Shown: positions 17,009 to 25,885 of the stretch, piece by piece
How the letters are laid out: every line of letters starts with the position of its first letter
Position numbering within the stretch: the stretch's first letter is position 1
The notes under the pieces: generated by a model
Seen by the model: the letters and a program-made list of their open reading frames with translations, nothing else
Databases searched by the model: none
Told to the model about the DNA's origin: nothing
NCBI GenBank assembly: GCA_903892415.1
Contig: CAITIQ010000179.1
Span: forward strand, 1-64,000
Direction: 5' to 3'
DNA from: an uncultured delta proteobacterium
Lineage (GTDB): Bacteria > Myxococcota_A > Polyangia > Polyangiales > Polyangiaceae
Length of the DNA: 64,000 nt
Made by a program: the position numbers and the translations under genes

Positions 17009-18184
17009 TTGCCTCGCCGCCCCACGACCAACCTCGCCGCTCTCGGGACGACCATCTTCGAGACCATGTCGCGGCTCGCTGAAGCCAGCGGCGCCATCAA
17101 TCTCGGGCAGGGCTTTCCCGATGAAGGTGGGCCAGAGGGCGTGATCGCCGAGGCCGTGCGCACCCTGCGCGAGGCCAGCAATCAATACCCACCGATGGCC
17201 GGGCTGCTTGCGCTGCGTTCGGCGATAGCGCGGCACGAGCTGCATTATTACGGCCTTGAACGGGACCCAGCCACGGAGGTGCTCGTGACCTCCGGCGCCA
17301 CCGAGGCCCTCGCGGCCACGTTGCTTACCTTGGTATCCCCGGGTGATGAGGTATTGGTCTTCGAGCCGGTCTACGACTGCTATCTGCCAATGATTCAGCG
17401 CGCCGGCGGAGTCGTCGTCCCGGTGCGACTCGCAGCACCAGACTTTGAGCTGAGTGAAGAGCGCCTGCGCGAACGCCTGACTTCGCGGCTACGCGTCATT
17501 CTGCTCAACAATCCGCAGAACCCGTCGGGCAAAGTCTTTTCGCGCGCCGAGCTCGAGTTGATCGTGCGCGTGGCGCAGGAGCATGACGCCATCTTGGTTT
17601 GCGACGAGGTGTATGAGCACTTGGTGTTTGGGGCGCACGAACATATCCCTGCCGCCAGCCTGCCCGGCGCTCGCGACCGCACCCTGAAGATCGGCTCGGC
17701 AGGGAAGGTCTTCTCGATGACCGGGTGGAAGGTCGGCTGGGTGACCGGGCCCGCCGAGCTCGTCTCGCTCGTCGCGCGAGCTCATCAGTATCTGACCTTC
17801 ACCACTCCACCCAATCTGCAAGCGGCGGTCGCCTGGGGGCTCGATCACGAGCGCGCTTGGATCGGCGAACTCACCCGTGCGCTCGAGGACAAGCGCGATC
17901 GGCTCGCTGCGGGCCTGACTTCACTTGGGTTCAGCGTGCTTCCGAGCGCGGGCACCTACTTCTTGAACCTCGATCTTTCAGCCTCCGAGTGGGCCCAGCG
18001 CGACGAGGCCTTCGCTCGCCATTTGACCGAGCAGCTCAAGGTCGCCGCCATTCCGCTGCGGTCGTTCTACGTCGAGTCACCGTGCTGCGACTTGGTGCGC
18101 TTCTGTTTCGCCAAGAAGCACGACGTCCTGCAGGCGGCGCTTGGGCGGCTCAGCACGGCGGTTGATGCGAACGGCCGCCCGTGA
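17009..18184 (+). CDS. PLP-dependent class I/II aminotransferase (YbdL/kynurenine aminotransferase-like)
   Basis: About 391 aa, fold-type I. INLGQGFPDEGGPEG, NQYPPMAGLLALR, VTSGATEALAATL, NNPQNPSGKVFS and CDEVYEHLVF are characteristic of the YbdL/kynurenine aminotransferase subgroup; the PLP Lys is in IGSAGKVFSMTGWKVGW and the carboxylate Arg in DLVRFCFAKK. It transfers amino groups between methionine- or aromatic-type amino acids and 2-oxoacids. No ATG fits: the ATG at 17066 would cut the conserved LGTTIFETM segment, while TTG 17009 has GAGG nine bases upstream. TTG 16991 is the ORF-track start. It probably shares an mRNA with the zinc-finger gene. Confidence 0.9.
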   Translation: MPRRPTTNLAALGTTIFETMSRLAEASGAINLGQGFPDEGGPEGVIAEAVRTLREASNQYPPMAGLLALRSAIARHELHYYGLERDPATEVLVTSGATEALAATLLTLVSPGDEVLVFEPVYDCYLPMIQRAGGVVVPVRLAAPDFELSEERLRERLTSRLRVILLNNPQNPSGKVFSRAELELIVRVAQEHDAILVCDEVYEHLVFGAHEHIPAASLPGARDRTLKIGSAGKVFSMTGWKVGWVTGPAELVSLVARAHQYLTFTTPPNLQAAVAWGLDHERAWIGELTRALEDKRDRLAAGLTSLGFSVLPSAGTYFLNLDLSASEWAQRDEAFARHLTEQLKVAAIPLRSFYVESPCCDLVRFCFAKKHDVLQAALGRLSTAVDANGRP

Positions 18185-18197
18185 GAGCAACAAGGCC

Positions 18198-18572
18198 ATG
18201 AAAGCGGAATCGAAGAACGTTCTCGGTGGACCCCTCGCCGATTGCTCCAAATCTCCCATGACGGGCTTCTTTCGCGATGGTTGCTGCAACACGAGCGACG
18301 AGGACGCGGGGTCGCACACCGTCTGCTCGGTGGTGACGGCCGACTTCCTTCGCTTCTCCAAGAGTCGCGGTAACGATCTATCGACGCCTGCGCCGCAATA
18401 CGGCTTTCCCGGCCTCAAGCCTGGGGATCGCTGGTGCCTGTGCGCCGCCCGCTGGCGAGAGGCGCTCGAGGCGAAGGCAGCGCCGCTGGTGGTGCTCACC
18501 GCGACGCACGAGCGCGCGCTCGAGGTGGTTTCGCTAGCCGACCTCAAGCGTCACGCGATTGATATGAACTGA
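18198..18572 (+). CDS. DUF2237 family protein
   Basis: 124 aa, essentially one DUF2237 domain: NVLGGPLADCSKSPMTGFFRDGCC, then GSHTVCSVVTADFLRFSKSRGNDLSTP, FPGLKPGDRWCLCAARW, and a THERALEVVSL tail. The family is widespread and small, with several conserved Cys, and has no established function. ATG 18198 places the domain at the N-terminus, whereas the track start lies in the aminotransferase end. It follows that gene by 13 bases and is probably in its transcript. Confidence 0.88.
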   Translation: MKAESKNVLGGPLADCSKSPMTGFFRDGCCNTSDEDAGSHTVCSVVTADFLRFSKSRGNDLSTPAPQYGFPGLKPGDRWCLCAARWREALEAKAAPLVVLTATHERALEVVSLADLKRHAIDMN

Positions 18573-18575
18573 CAG

Positions 18576-20780
18576 CTACTTGGTTGGGAATCCGCGCTTC
18601 TTCAGCAGCGCGGTGACCTCGGGATCGCGACCGCGGAATTGACGGTAGGCCTCGGCGCGATCGGTCGAGTTGCCGGGCGCCAAGATGAACTTGCGCATCT
18701 TGTCGGCGGTGGCTTTGTCGAACACGTTGCCGGTCGCCGTGAAGGCCTCACGGGAGTCCGCGTCCATCACCTCGGACCATAGGTAGCTATAGTACCCGGC
18801 CGAGTACGAATCGCTGGTGAACAGGTGGTTGAACTGGGGCAGCCGGTGCCGCATCACCACCTCCTTCGGCGCGCCGATGCGCTTCATCGTGTCGCGCTCG
18901 AAGGCGTCCGGGTCGATGTTGCCGTCAGCGAGCGTGTGTAGCTCCATATCGACGATCGCTGCCGACAGGTACTCGACTGTGGTGTAGCCGGTATTGAACT
19001 GGCTGGAGGCTACGACCTTATCCACCAGCGCTTGAGGCATCGGCTTCTTGGTCTCGACGTGCAAGGCGAACTTATCGAGCACCGGGCGAGTGAGCACCCA
19101 CATCTCGTGCACCTGCGACGGGTACTCGACGAAGTCCCGCGGCGTCGAGGCGAGGCCGGGGTAGTTCACCTCCGACAAGAGCCCGTGCAGCGCGTGTCCA
19201 AACTCGTGGAACAGCGTTTGGGCGTCATCGAGCGAGATCAGGACGGGCTCTTTGTCTCCGCCTTTTTGGAAGTTGTTGTTGTTGGAGGTGATGGGCGTAA
19301 TCACCTTGCCGGTGAAAGACTCCCGACCGCGATACCCCATGGCCCAAGCGCCCGAGCGCTTGTTCGCGCGGGCGAAGTAGTCGCCGTAGAAGAGCCCGAC
19401 ATGTTTGGAGCTGGCCTTGTCGGTCACTTCCCAAACCCGAATATCCGGTCGGAAGGTGGGCACCGTCCCGGTGATCTCGCGAAAGCTCAAGCCATAGAGC
19501 TCCCCCGCCATGAAGAAGCTCGCCTGGATCATGTTGTCGAGGGCGAAGTAAGGCTTAATCTCCGCTTGGTCGAGGCTGTACTTCGCCTTGCGTACCTTCT
19601 CGGCGTAATAGAGATAGTCCCACGGCTCGAACACGAGGTTCTTGACGTCCTTCTTGGCGATGGCCGTCATGTCTTTGACCTCCTCGCCGACCCTCGCGAC
19701 GGCAGCCGGCCAGACCTTCATCATCAGGTCTTTGGCCTTCTTCGGATCGACGGCCATCGTATCGGCCATGCGCCAGTGGGCGTGTGAGGCATAGCCCAGT
19801 AGTTTGGCGCGCTCGGCGCGCAGGCTCATGATCTTGGTGATGCTGCTGTTGGCGTCATTCGCCCCGCCGTTGTCACCGCGGTTCTTGAAGGACTTCCAAA
19901 CTTTCTCGCGCAGGTCACGGCGGGAGGACGAGGCCAAGAAAGGATCGACGCTCGAGCGCGTGTTCATCACCACCCACTTGCCCTCGAGCCCCTTCTCCTT
20001 GGCCGCGGCAGCGTAGGAGCTGCGCAGCGAGTCGGAGAGCCCGGCGAGGTCCTCCTTCTTCTCGAGCACGACCCAGGTGTTCTCGTCGGCGAGGACCTTG
20101 TTACCAAAGTCGATGAACAGCACCGCCAGCTCCTGGTTGATGTCACCGAGCCGCTTTTTGCCGGCCGCGTCGAGCTTGGCGCCGGCCCGTACATACATAT
20201 CGAAGGTGCGCTCCACCAAGCGCTTCTGCTCGGCGCTGAGCCCGGCGGAGTTGCGTGCTTCGTAAACGGCCGTGAGCCGGGCGAACAACTTCTCATTGAA
20301 GGTGATAGCGTCATAAGCCGCAGCGATCTTGGGGGACCACTCGCGATCGATCGCTTGGACGTCCTCGGTATTGAGGTTGCTCGTAAACACACTGAATAGC
20401 GTCTCTGCGCGCGACTGGTGGCGGCCTGCGTTCTCGAGCGCCGCTACCGTGTTGGCGAAGGTCGGCGGCTCGCTGTTATTGGCGATGGCCTCGGTCTCGG
20501 CCTTGAGCACGGCGATCCCCAGCTCGAACGCTGCGGGGAACAGGCTGGGCTTCAGCTTGTCCCACGGCGGAACTCCACCATATTGTCCTTGCCACTCGCT
20601 CAGCACCGGGTCCTGGTTGGCCTTGGCCAGAAGGTCTTTCAGGCTCGGCGCCTGCTCAGCCGTAGGGCCTGGAACAGAGACCGACGCAGTCGTCTGTGGA
20701 ACCGTTTCAACGTTGTGAGAGGGGCCACACGCTAGGAGCATCGTGGCGAACCCTGTTATCTTGAGGAGCTCGTGCGACAT
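18576..20780 (-). CDS. M3-family zinc metallopeptidase lipoprotein (peptidyl-dipeptidase-like)
   Basis: 734 aa. The active site is TLFHEFGHALHGLL (HEXXH plus the downstream Glu region), with the M3 hallmarks FTGKVITPITSNNNNF and YYSYLWSEVMDADSREAF near the C-terminus. The length suits the dipeptidyl carboxypeptidase/oligopeptidase F group, which cleaves short peptides. The N-terminus KITGFATMLLACGPSHN is a lipoprotein signal, so the enzyme is probably periplasmic or envelope-anchored, unlike the cytosolic E. coli Dcp. ATG 20780 is chosen because it gives a compact signal peptide. The gene converges on the DUF2237 gene with only three bases between their stops. Confidence 0.92.
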   Translation of the reverse strand: MSHELLKITGFATMLLACGPSHNVETVPQTTASVSVPGPTAEQAPSLKDLLAKANQDPVLSEWQGQYGGVPPWDKLKPSLFPAAFELGIAVLKAETEAIANNSEPPTFANTVAALENAGRHQSRAETLFSVFTSNLNTEDVQAIDREWSPKIAAAYDAITFNEKLFARLTAVYEARNSAGLSAEQKRLVERTFDMYVRAGAKLDAAGKKRLGDINQELAVLFIDFGNKVLADENTWVVLEKKEDLAGLSDSLRSSYAAAAKEKGLEGKWVVMNTRSSVDPFLASSSRRDLREKVWKSFKNRGDNGGANDANSSITKIMSLRAERAKLLGYASHAHWRMADTMAVDPKKAKDLMMKVWPAAVARVGEEVKDMTAIAKKDVKNLVFEPWDYLYYAEKVRKAKYSLDQAEIKPYFALDNMIQASFFMAGELYGLSFREITGTVPTFRPDIRVWEVTDKASSKHVGLFYGDYFARANKRSGAWAMGYRGRESFTGKVITPITSNNNNFQKGGDKEPVLISLDDAQTLFHEFGHALHGLLSEVNYPGLASTPRDFVEYPSQVHEMWVLTRPVLDKFALHVETKKPMPQALVDKVVASSQFNTGYTTVEYLSAAIVDMELHTLADGNIDPDAFERDTMKRIGAPKEVVMRHRLPQFNHLFTSDSYSAGYYSYLWSEVMDADSREAFTATGNVFDKATADKMRKFILAPGNSTDRAEAYRQFRGRDPEVTALLKKRGFPTK

Positions 20781-20828
20781 GGCTGGCCTTTTGCCCTGGC
20801 CAGCGCGCGGACGCACGTACAACCGGCG

Positions 20829-21470
20829 TCAGGGCGCAGAGAACAACGCAACGAGCGACTGCACGAGGTCCTCGTCGAAGACCTCGCGCGGCAGATCCAA
20901 ACCGCTCTCTCGTAGTCGCTGAAAGGCCGCCAGGGACCCGAATAACACACTGGCGGTGCGCAGCATGCGGAGCGGGATGAGCCGGCTGTCCTTCATTCGC
21001 AGATAGGGCCCCAATTTCTGCATCAGCTCAGAGGCGCCAGGGCCGTTCGCCGCGCGCAAGGAGGGCAACGGATAACTTCGGCTAAAGGAGAGCTCCGCGC
21101 AGATTTGCAGGTAATGCGGACCACCATCGGGGTCATCGAGCTTGGCGGCTAGCGGTGTCACCAGGATCTTGACCAGGTTGACGAGCGACTCCTTGCCCTC
21201 GGCTTGCAACGCCGCGAGCTGCGCCGGAAAGGCGGCGTCAATCGGGCCGGAGTGCCGGCTTAGCAGGGCCTCCAACAGGTCTCGCTTGTCTCCGAAGTGA
21301 TAGAGCACTGCGGAGTGGTTGCGTTGTCCCGCGTGCGCCGAAACCTCACGCAAGGACACAGCATCAACTCCACGCTCGGCGAAGAGAGCCTCCGCCGATC
21401 GAAGAATCGCAAGCTGTGTAACCTCGGCCTTCACACTCCCATGGTTAGTGCGTTTGGCCACGATTGTCAT
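20829..21470 (-). CDS. TetR-family transcriptional regulator
   Basis: About 213 aa. The N-terminal HTH is visible as ILRSAEALFAERGVDAVSLREVSAHAGQRNHSAVLYHFGDKRDLLEALL; the rest is an all-helical ligand-binding and dimer domain. Starts are ambiguous: ATG 21470 leaves only a short arm before the HTH, while ATG 21506 shares a CATG with the divergent histidine kinase's ATG 21505. The gene lies 48 bases upstream of the M3 peptidase on the same strand, so it may regulate that gene and/or the divergent kinase. Confidence 0.85.
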   Translation of the reverse strand: MTIVAKRTNHGSVKAEVTQLAILRSAEALFAERGVDAVSLREVSAHAGQRNHSAVLYHFGDKRDLLEALLSRHSGPIDAAFPAQLAALQAEGKESLVNLVKILVTPLAAKLDDPDGGPHYLQICAELSFSRSYPLPSLRAANGPGASELMQKLGPYLRMKDSRLIPLRMLRTASVLFGSLAAFQRLRESGLDLPREVFDEDLVQSLVALFSAP

Positions 21471-21540
21471 CGCCGTTGCTTCTGGAGAAGCGGATGAAGC
21501 GGTCATGCGGTACGCTCTCCCGCGCTCTGGGCGTAGCTGC

Positions 21541-22953
21541 GTGAACCCCATATTCTCTCTCTCCGCCGCCGCTTGCCTACTTGGGCTATTTTTCGCCGGG
21601 TTCTCGTGGTTCATGTCACGCGCTCCTGGTTTGCAGCAGCTCAACGCCTTCGGCTGGTCCTGCCTCACCGGCGCAGCCTATGCAGCCTGCAACTCAGTGA
21701 TGTTGGCGCCGGTAGCTCCAGAGGTTGGCGTCTGGACTTGTCGCTTGAGCATGGTGATCGCCGGTTTGCACGGCGCCTCCTGGTTCTTCTACCGGGCTGC
21801 TCGCGAGCATAGGTCGCTCACTCGGTTGGAGCAGGGCCTGGTTGCCGGTGGTTTGGGCGGTGCGCTGCTAGCATTGATACCAAACGCTCTCTACTCAGAC
21901 GCTTGGGAACACCATATCCCGTGGCTTGGGATCACCTACCAAGATGCGCGCGCCACCACGCTTGGGGAGCTCTGTTTTGCCTACTTTGCATTAGCGCTCT
22001 GTGTACCGTTTTTTAGGAGCGTCCGCGCGCTCTGCGCTGGTGACCGGACTGAACTCGCAGACACGGTGGGAATGGGGCTCTTGTTACTTGCCGGAGTCAA
22101 TGACGGCCTGGTTTCGTCGGGCGTCTCTCCGCTGCCCTACTTATTAGATCTTGGCTACTTGCTATTGATCTGTTCGGTGGCCGCGTCCCTCGCAGCGCGT
22201 TTCCGGGCCACGACCATTCGCTTGGTCCAGGCACAGGCCGAGTTACTAAAGCACGAGCGGCTCGCCGCCTTGGGTGAGATGTCGGCTGTGGTCGCGCACG
22301 AGGTGCGTAACCCGGTCGCGGTCATCTTCAATGCGTTGGCCACCATTCGCAAGCAGTCCCCGTCCGAGAGTCAGCGAGCTGAACTCTTGGCGATTGTCGA
22401 GGAGGAGGCGGGCAGGCTCAATCGCATGGTGTCCAATCTGCTCGAATTCGCCAAGCCGCGCTATGTGGCAATGTCGCTCGTCGACTTGCCAAAGTCGGTG
22501 ACCAGCGCCGTGCAAGGAGCCTCTGCCGCACGGGCCGGTGACCCGACTCACGGCGCCGCTTCGATCGTCGTGCGCATCGCAGAGGACCTTCCGCCGTTGC
22601 ATTGTGACCCTGAGCTCGTCCGCCAAGCGCTCATGAACCTAATCTCGAATGCCCTACAATCTCCCGGTCGTCGCGGCCCAGTGGTGGTGGAGGCTGCGGT
22701 GGACGTGCCGCGCAATCGCGTTGAGCTTTCGGTGATTGACGATGGCCAGGGTGTACCGAAGGAGGATGAGCAACGGATCTTTCACCCGTTCTTCACTACG
22801 CGCCCGACCGGGGTTGGGCTGGGCCTTCCGGTGGTCATGCGCATCGCCGAAGCGCACGGGGGTGAGCTCGTTTATCGAGGGACGGCTGGCGGCGGGGCCA
22901 CCTTCACCCTCTGTCTGCCGATTGGAAGTGCAGGCTCAGCTGCGCAATCGTAG
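21541..22953 (+). CDS. Multi-TM sensor histidine kinase
   Basis: About 470 aa from GTG 21541; ATG 21505 is an alternative. Residues 1 to about 220 contain about seven hydrophobic segments (FSLSAAACLLGLFFAGFSWF, YLLDLGYLLLICSVAASLAA), so the input domain is the membrane bundle. HisKA follows: HERLAALGEMSAVVAHEVRNPVAV with the phospho-acceptor His. The ATPase domain shows MNLISNALQ, DDGQGVPKEDEQRIFHPFFTT and GVGLGLPVVMRIAEAHGG. No response regulator is adjacent, so it is an orphan. Its 3' end overlaps the convergent CvfB-like gene by 18 bases. Confidence 0.9.
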   Translation: MNPIFSLSAAACLLGLFFAGFSWFMSRAPGLQQLNAFGWSCLTGAAYAACNSVMLAPVAPEVGVWTCRLSMVIAGLHGASWFFYRAAREHRSLTRLEQGLVAGGLGGALLALIPNALYSDAWEHHIPWLGITYQDARATTLGELCFAYFALALCVPFFRSVRALCAGDRTELADTVGMGLLLLAGVNDGLVSSGVSPLPYLLDLGYLLLICSVAASLAARFRATTIRLVQAQAELLKHERLAALGEMSAVVAHEVRNPVAVIFNALATIRKQSPSESQRAELLAIVEEEAGRLNRMVSNLLEFAKPRYVAMSLVDLPKSVTSAVQGASAARAGDPTHGAASIVVRIAEDLPPLHCDPELVRQALMNLISNALQSPGRRGPVVVEAAVDVPRNRVELSVIDDGQGVPKEDEQRIFHPFFTTRPTGVGLGLPVVMRIAEAHGGELVYRGTAGGGATFTLCLPIGSAGSAAQS

Positions 22954-23793
22954 AAAGCCGGCGCGGTCGAGCTCAACGGCGTTCTCTTTGAGCAGCTTGC
23001 CTACGGCGCGTTTGAACGACTTTTTACTCAGCCCGAACCAACGACGGAGCTCTTCTGGGCTCGACTTGTCACCAAGCCGCGGTACGTCGGCGCGTGCAAT
23101 GACCTCGAGAATTTTGGCGGCGTCATTGACCACCTCTTCGTGCGGCAGCGCCCTGAGCGAGAGCTCCAACTTGCCATCCGCGAGCACGCGGCTAACCCTG
23201 AATCGAGCGGCCTGCCCTCGCATCAGGTTGTGCGGCTCCGAAGCGGGCACCATGCCCACGGCACGGCGTTCAAGAATGACGAATAGCCCTTTGTCTTGTT
23301 CGTTACGCCAGGCCTCTCCTTGCAAATAGTCCCCGGCCTTCGCCGTGATCGAGTTCTGGCGCAGGAGTTCTGCGACGCGTGTCGTACCTATCAATCGACG
23401 CGAAGCATCCAGCTTGATACCAACCGCATAACTTCCACCCACGTTGAGCTCAGTGGTCTGCTCAGCAAACGGCACCAGTAGCTCCTTGGCCATGCCCCAA
23501 TCAACGAACGCCCCAAAGTCTGTGCGCGCGGTCACCTTCAGAAACGCTACTTGCCCACGCTCGAGCTTGGGCCGCCGCGTCGTGGCGATCGGCCGTGCTT
23601 CAGAGTCGAGGTGAACAAATACCTCGAGCTTGTCACCCACCTGTGCGCCTTCCGGAACCTCCGGACCGATCAACAACACCGTCGAATCAGGGCGGCTATC
23701 GTCGAAGGCGCCCACGTCCAAAAACGCCCCTGGTGGACCAAATCGTTTGATGGGGAGCGTTACGGTCGTAGCAAGCAGGTCATCGAAGGCCAT
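22936..23793 (-). CDS. CvfB-like protein with S1 RNA-binding domains
   Basis: 285 aa. VTLPIKRFGPPGAFLDVG, VGDKLEVFVHLDSEARPIATTRRPKLERGQVAFLKV and DFGAFVDWGMAKELLVPF match the tandem S1-like domains of the CvfB/YitL family. The C-terminal FGLSKKSFKRAVGKLLKENAVEL is its winged-helix. Members bind RNA in the cytosol and affect gene expression; the exact substrate is not settled. There is no Shine-Dalgarno; TAGGGT lies six bases before the ATG. Confidence 0.9.
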   Translation of the reverse strand: MAFDDLLATTVTLPIKRFGPPGAFLDVGAFDDSRPDSTVLLIGPEVPEGAQVGDKLEVFVHLDSEARPIATTRRPKLERGQVAFLKVTARTDFGAFVDWGMAKELLVPFAEQTTELNVGGSYAVGIKLDASRRLIGTTRVAELLRQNSITAKAGDYLQGEAWRNEQDKGLFVILERRAVGMVPASEPHNLMRGQAARFRVSRVLADGKLELSLRALPHEEVVNDAAKILEVIARADVPRLGDKSSPEELRRWFGLSKKSFKRAVGKLLKENAVELDRAGFLRLRS

Positions 23794-23799
23794 GCTCGG

Positions 23800-23805
23800 A
23801 CCCTA
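23800..23805 (-). promoter_or_regulatory. Putative -10 element (TAGGGT) of the CvfB-like gene
   Basis: On the minus strand TAGGGT is followed by six bases and the ATG at 23793, a spacing compatible with a leaderless transcript. No clear -35 is seen. Confidence 0.4.
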
Positions 23806-23849
23806 CACAACTGCAACACCAGCGGCCATCCTCGAACCTTATGCGCAGC

Positions 23850-24473
23850 TCAGTTGCAGCACTTCAGGGCCTGAGGCTGGCCACAGCTCATCGGATCGGG
23901 GTCACATTGATTCAACCAGGGTACGAGCGGACCGAGGGTAACCGGCGTGGTGCCCGCATGGAGCAGCTGCCCATTCAGGCCTTTAGCTTCAACGTAAATC
24001 TCGGCCGGCGCTCCTTCGCTGGCGTTGGGCGGCAAGTCAATCCCGTCGGCCAATAGTGCGTAAAAGCCCGCCGCTTGATTGGAGTGTAGCGTGACGACTC
24101 GTTCTCCGGCCAAGGCGAACGGGACGCCGTCGGGGCCGCGCGCCGCAACCGAGACCCGAAGCTCGCTCGGGCAGTCCTCGCACAAGATTGCGGCCCATAG
24201 ATGAACCCCGCCTTGGGGACCCGACACACGCGGAACCACCTGACCCGCGCGAAGGGGCTCGAAGCAAACCTCTCCGGTCCCGAGCTCGAAGCTCGCACTT
24301 GCCCGAACCTGCCCGCACGGCGACGGCGTTTCTCCGCACGCCGCGTTAGCACCTCCGTCGACGGCGCTCGAGCCGCCACCCCCGTCGTTGCGGGGGTCGT
24401 TCTCGCTGAGGGCGCAGCTCGAAAGCAGCAGGTACAGTCCTGCTAAGCGCGTCGTGGTTGAGCGACCTGCCAC
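23850..24473 (-). CDS. Putative lipoprotein of unknown function
   Basis: 207 aa from GTG 24473, chosen because AAGGAT lies six bases upstream and it gives a compact signal peptide (TRLAGLYLLLSSC) with a lipobox Cys. After a Gly/Asp-rich spacer comes a beta-rich domain with several Cys pairs (CGETPSPCG, AAILCEDCP) and a Cys-rich end (CDPDPMSCGQPQALKCCN). I recognise no family. It is probably an outer-envelope lipoprotein. It lies downstream of no same-strand gene and looks monocistronic. Confidence 0.7.
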   Translation of the reverse strand: MAGRSTTTRLAGLYLLLSSCALSENDPRNDGGGGSSAVDGGANAACGETPSPCGQVRASASFELGTGEVCFEPLRAGQVVPRVSGPQGGVHLWAAILCEDCPSELRVSVAARGPDGVPFALAGERVVTLHSNQAAGFYALLADGIDLPPNASEGAPAEIYVEAKGLNGQLLHAGTTPVTLGPLVPWLNQCDPDPMSCGQPQALKCCN

Positions 24474-24599
24474 GAGATCATCCTTGCTGCAGCCTCTACT
24501 TTGGGCAAGGTGCATCAGCGTGCGGCGACGAAAGTAGCGTTAGGAAACCTTTCCGTTAAGCCCCCCGCATTGGTGCCGTTCCCATCGGTAGTAGTGCCC

Positions 24600-25181
24600 A
24601 TGACATCCGCGTCCCACCCAAGTTCTCCTCCTCCCAGCTTTGTGCGGCCGTCGCTACCCGCCAACGAGGAGAGCCGGTTGGCGGCACTTCACGCGCTAGC
24701 GTTGCTAGATTCTGGCGTTGATAGCCGCTTCGACCGTCTCACCTCGCTCGCGGCGGACTTCTTCGCCGTACCCATGGCGATCGTGAGTTTGGTCGACGCG
24801 CATCGGCAATGGTTCAAGTCAGCGTGCGGCCTGAACGTGAAAGAGACTCCTCGCGATATCTCCTTCTGTGGGCACGCCATTCACGAGGAGACCTTGATGG
24901 TGGTGGAGGACGCGACGCTCGACCAACGCTTCGCCAACAACCCGCTAGTGATCGGGCCACCCCACGTTCGCTTCTATGCGGGTGCTGTCCTGCGAGACGT
25001 CACGGGCCACGCGATTGGCACGCTCTGCATCATCGACACCAAAGCGAGAGTCTTCTCCGAGCAGGACAGGCGGCGCCTGGTCTCCTTTGGCGAACTTGTG
25101 GAGCAAGACGTAGCTCACCACACCGACCTGCGGCATCTGCGCGGAGTGCTCACGCAGTTGGAGCTCGAGACCACACTTTAG
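24600..25181 (+). CDS. GAF-domain sensor protein
   Basis: 193 aa. After a Pro/Ser-rich N-terminus, nearly the whole protein is one GAF domain: NEESRLAALHALALLDSGVDSRFDRLTSLAADFF, VSLVDAHRQWFKSACGL, FCGHAIHEETLMVVEDATLDQRFANNPLV and the ending VRFYAGAVLRDVTGHAIGTLCIIDTKARVFSEQD. This is the subtype usually found at the N-terminus of diguanylate cyclases or kinases, but no output domain follows. It may act as a separate ligand- or redox-sensing partner. A strong bidirectional hairpin follows the stop. Confidence 0.85.
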   Translation: MTSASHPSSPPPSFVRPSLPANEESRLAALHALALLDSGVDSRFDRLTSLAADFFAVPMAIVSLVDAHRQWFKSACGLNVKETPRDISFCGHAIHEETLMVVEDATLDQRFANNPLVIGPPHVRFYAGAVLRDVTGHAIGTLCIIDTKARVFSEQDRRRLVSFGELVEQDVAHHTDLRHLRGVLTQLELETTL

Positions 25182-25203
25182 CTTTCGCGCGCCCCAACGA
25201 AAA

Positions 25204-25233
25204 AAGCCCAACCTCGATTGAGGTTGGGCTTTG
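25204..25233. terminator. Bidirectional hairpin terminator
   Basis: AAAGCCCAACCTC and GAGGTTGGGCTTT form a perfect 13-bp stem with loop GATT. It has an A-run on the left and TTT on the right, so it can act for both the GAF gene and the convergent RRM gene. Confidence 0.85.
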
Positions 25234-25280
25234 CTGCAAGCTCCTACCGAGCGAAAGCTCGACGGAAGTCTGCGTGAGTC

Positions 25281-25631
<351 letters not shown>

Positions 25632-25695
25632 GAGATTCTCGATTCGTAGAAACGGCCTGCGTAAGTTGCCATCCAATCAGCCGTGGGATCGGAAG

Positions 25696-25725
25696 GAGGG
25701 TTTTGGAACTTCTTCCTCAACCCTC
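25696..25725 (-). promoter_or_regulatory. Hairpin in the leader of the RRM gene
   Basis: On the minus strand GAGGGTT-GA-GGAA(GAAG)TTCC-AA-AACCCTC folds into an 11-bp stem with a symmetric internal loop, about 65 bases before the start codon. It lies in the 250-base stretch between the peroxidase-like gene and the RRM gene, which otherwise holds no ORF I would support. Confidence 0.4.
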
Positions 25726-25885
25726 GCGTCGTTGCCTTTTGCAGCGAGGTCCGCGGTCCCGGAGTGAAGCGAGAGAGCGTCGTCGTGTAGCGGGAAACTT
25801 GCCTGAGACACGTTCGTAAGTCGGAAGCGTGGTGCGCGCAAGGAAGTCTTTTCAAATCACGACTTATTCTCGCGAAGGGCCTGCG

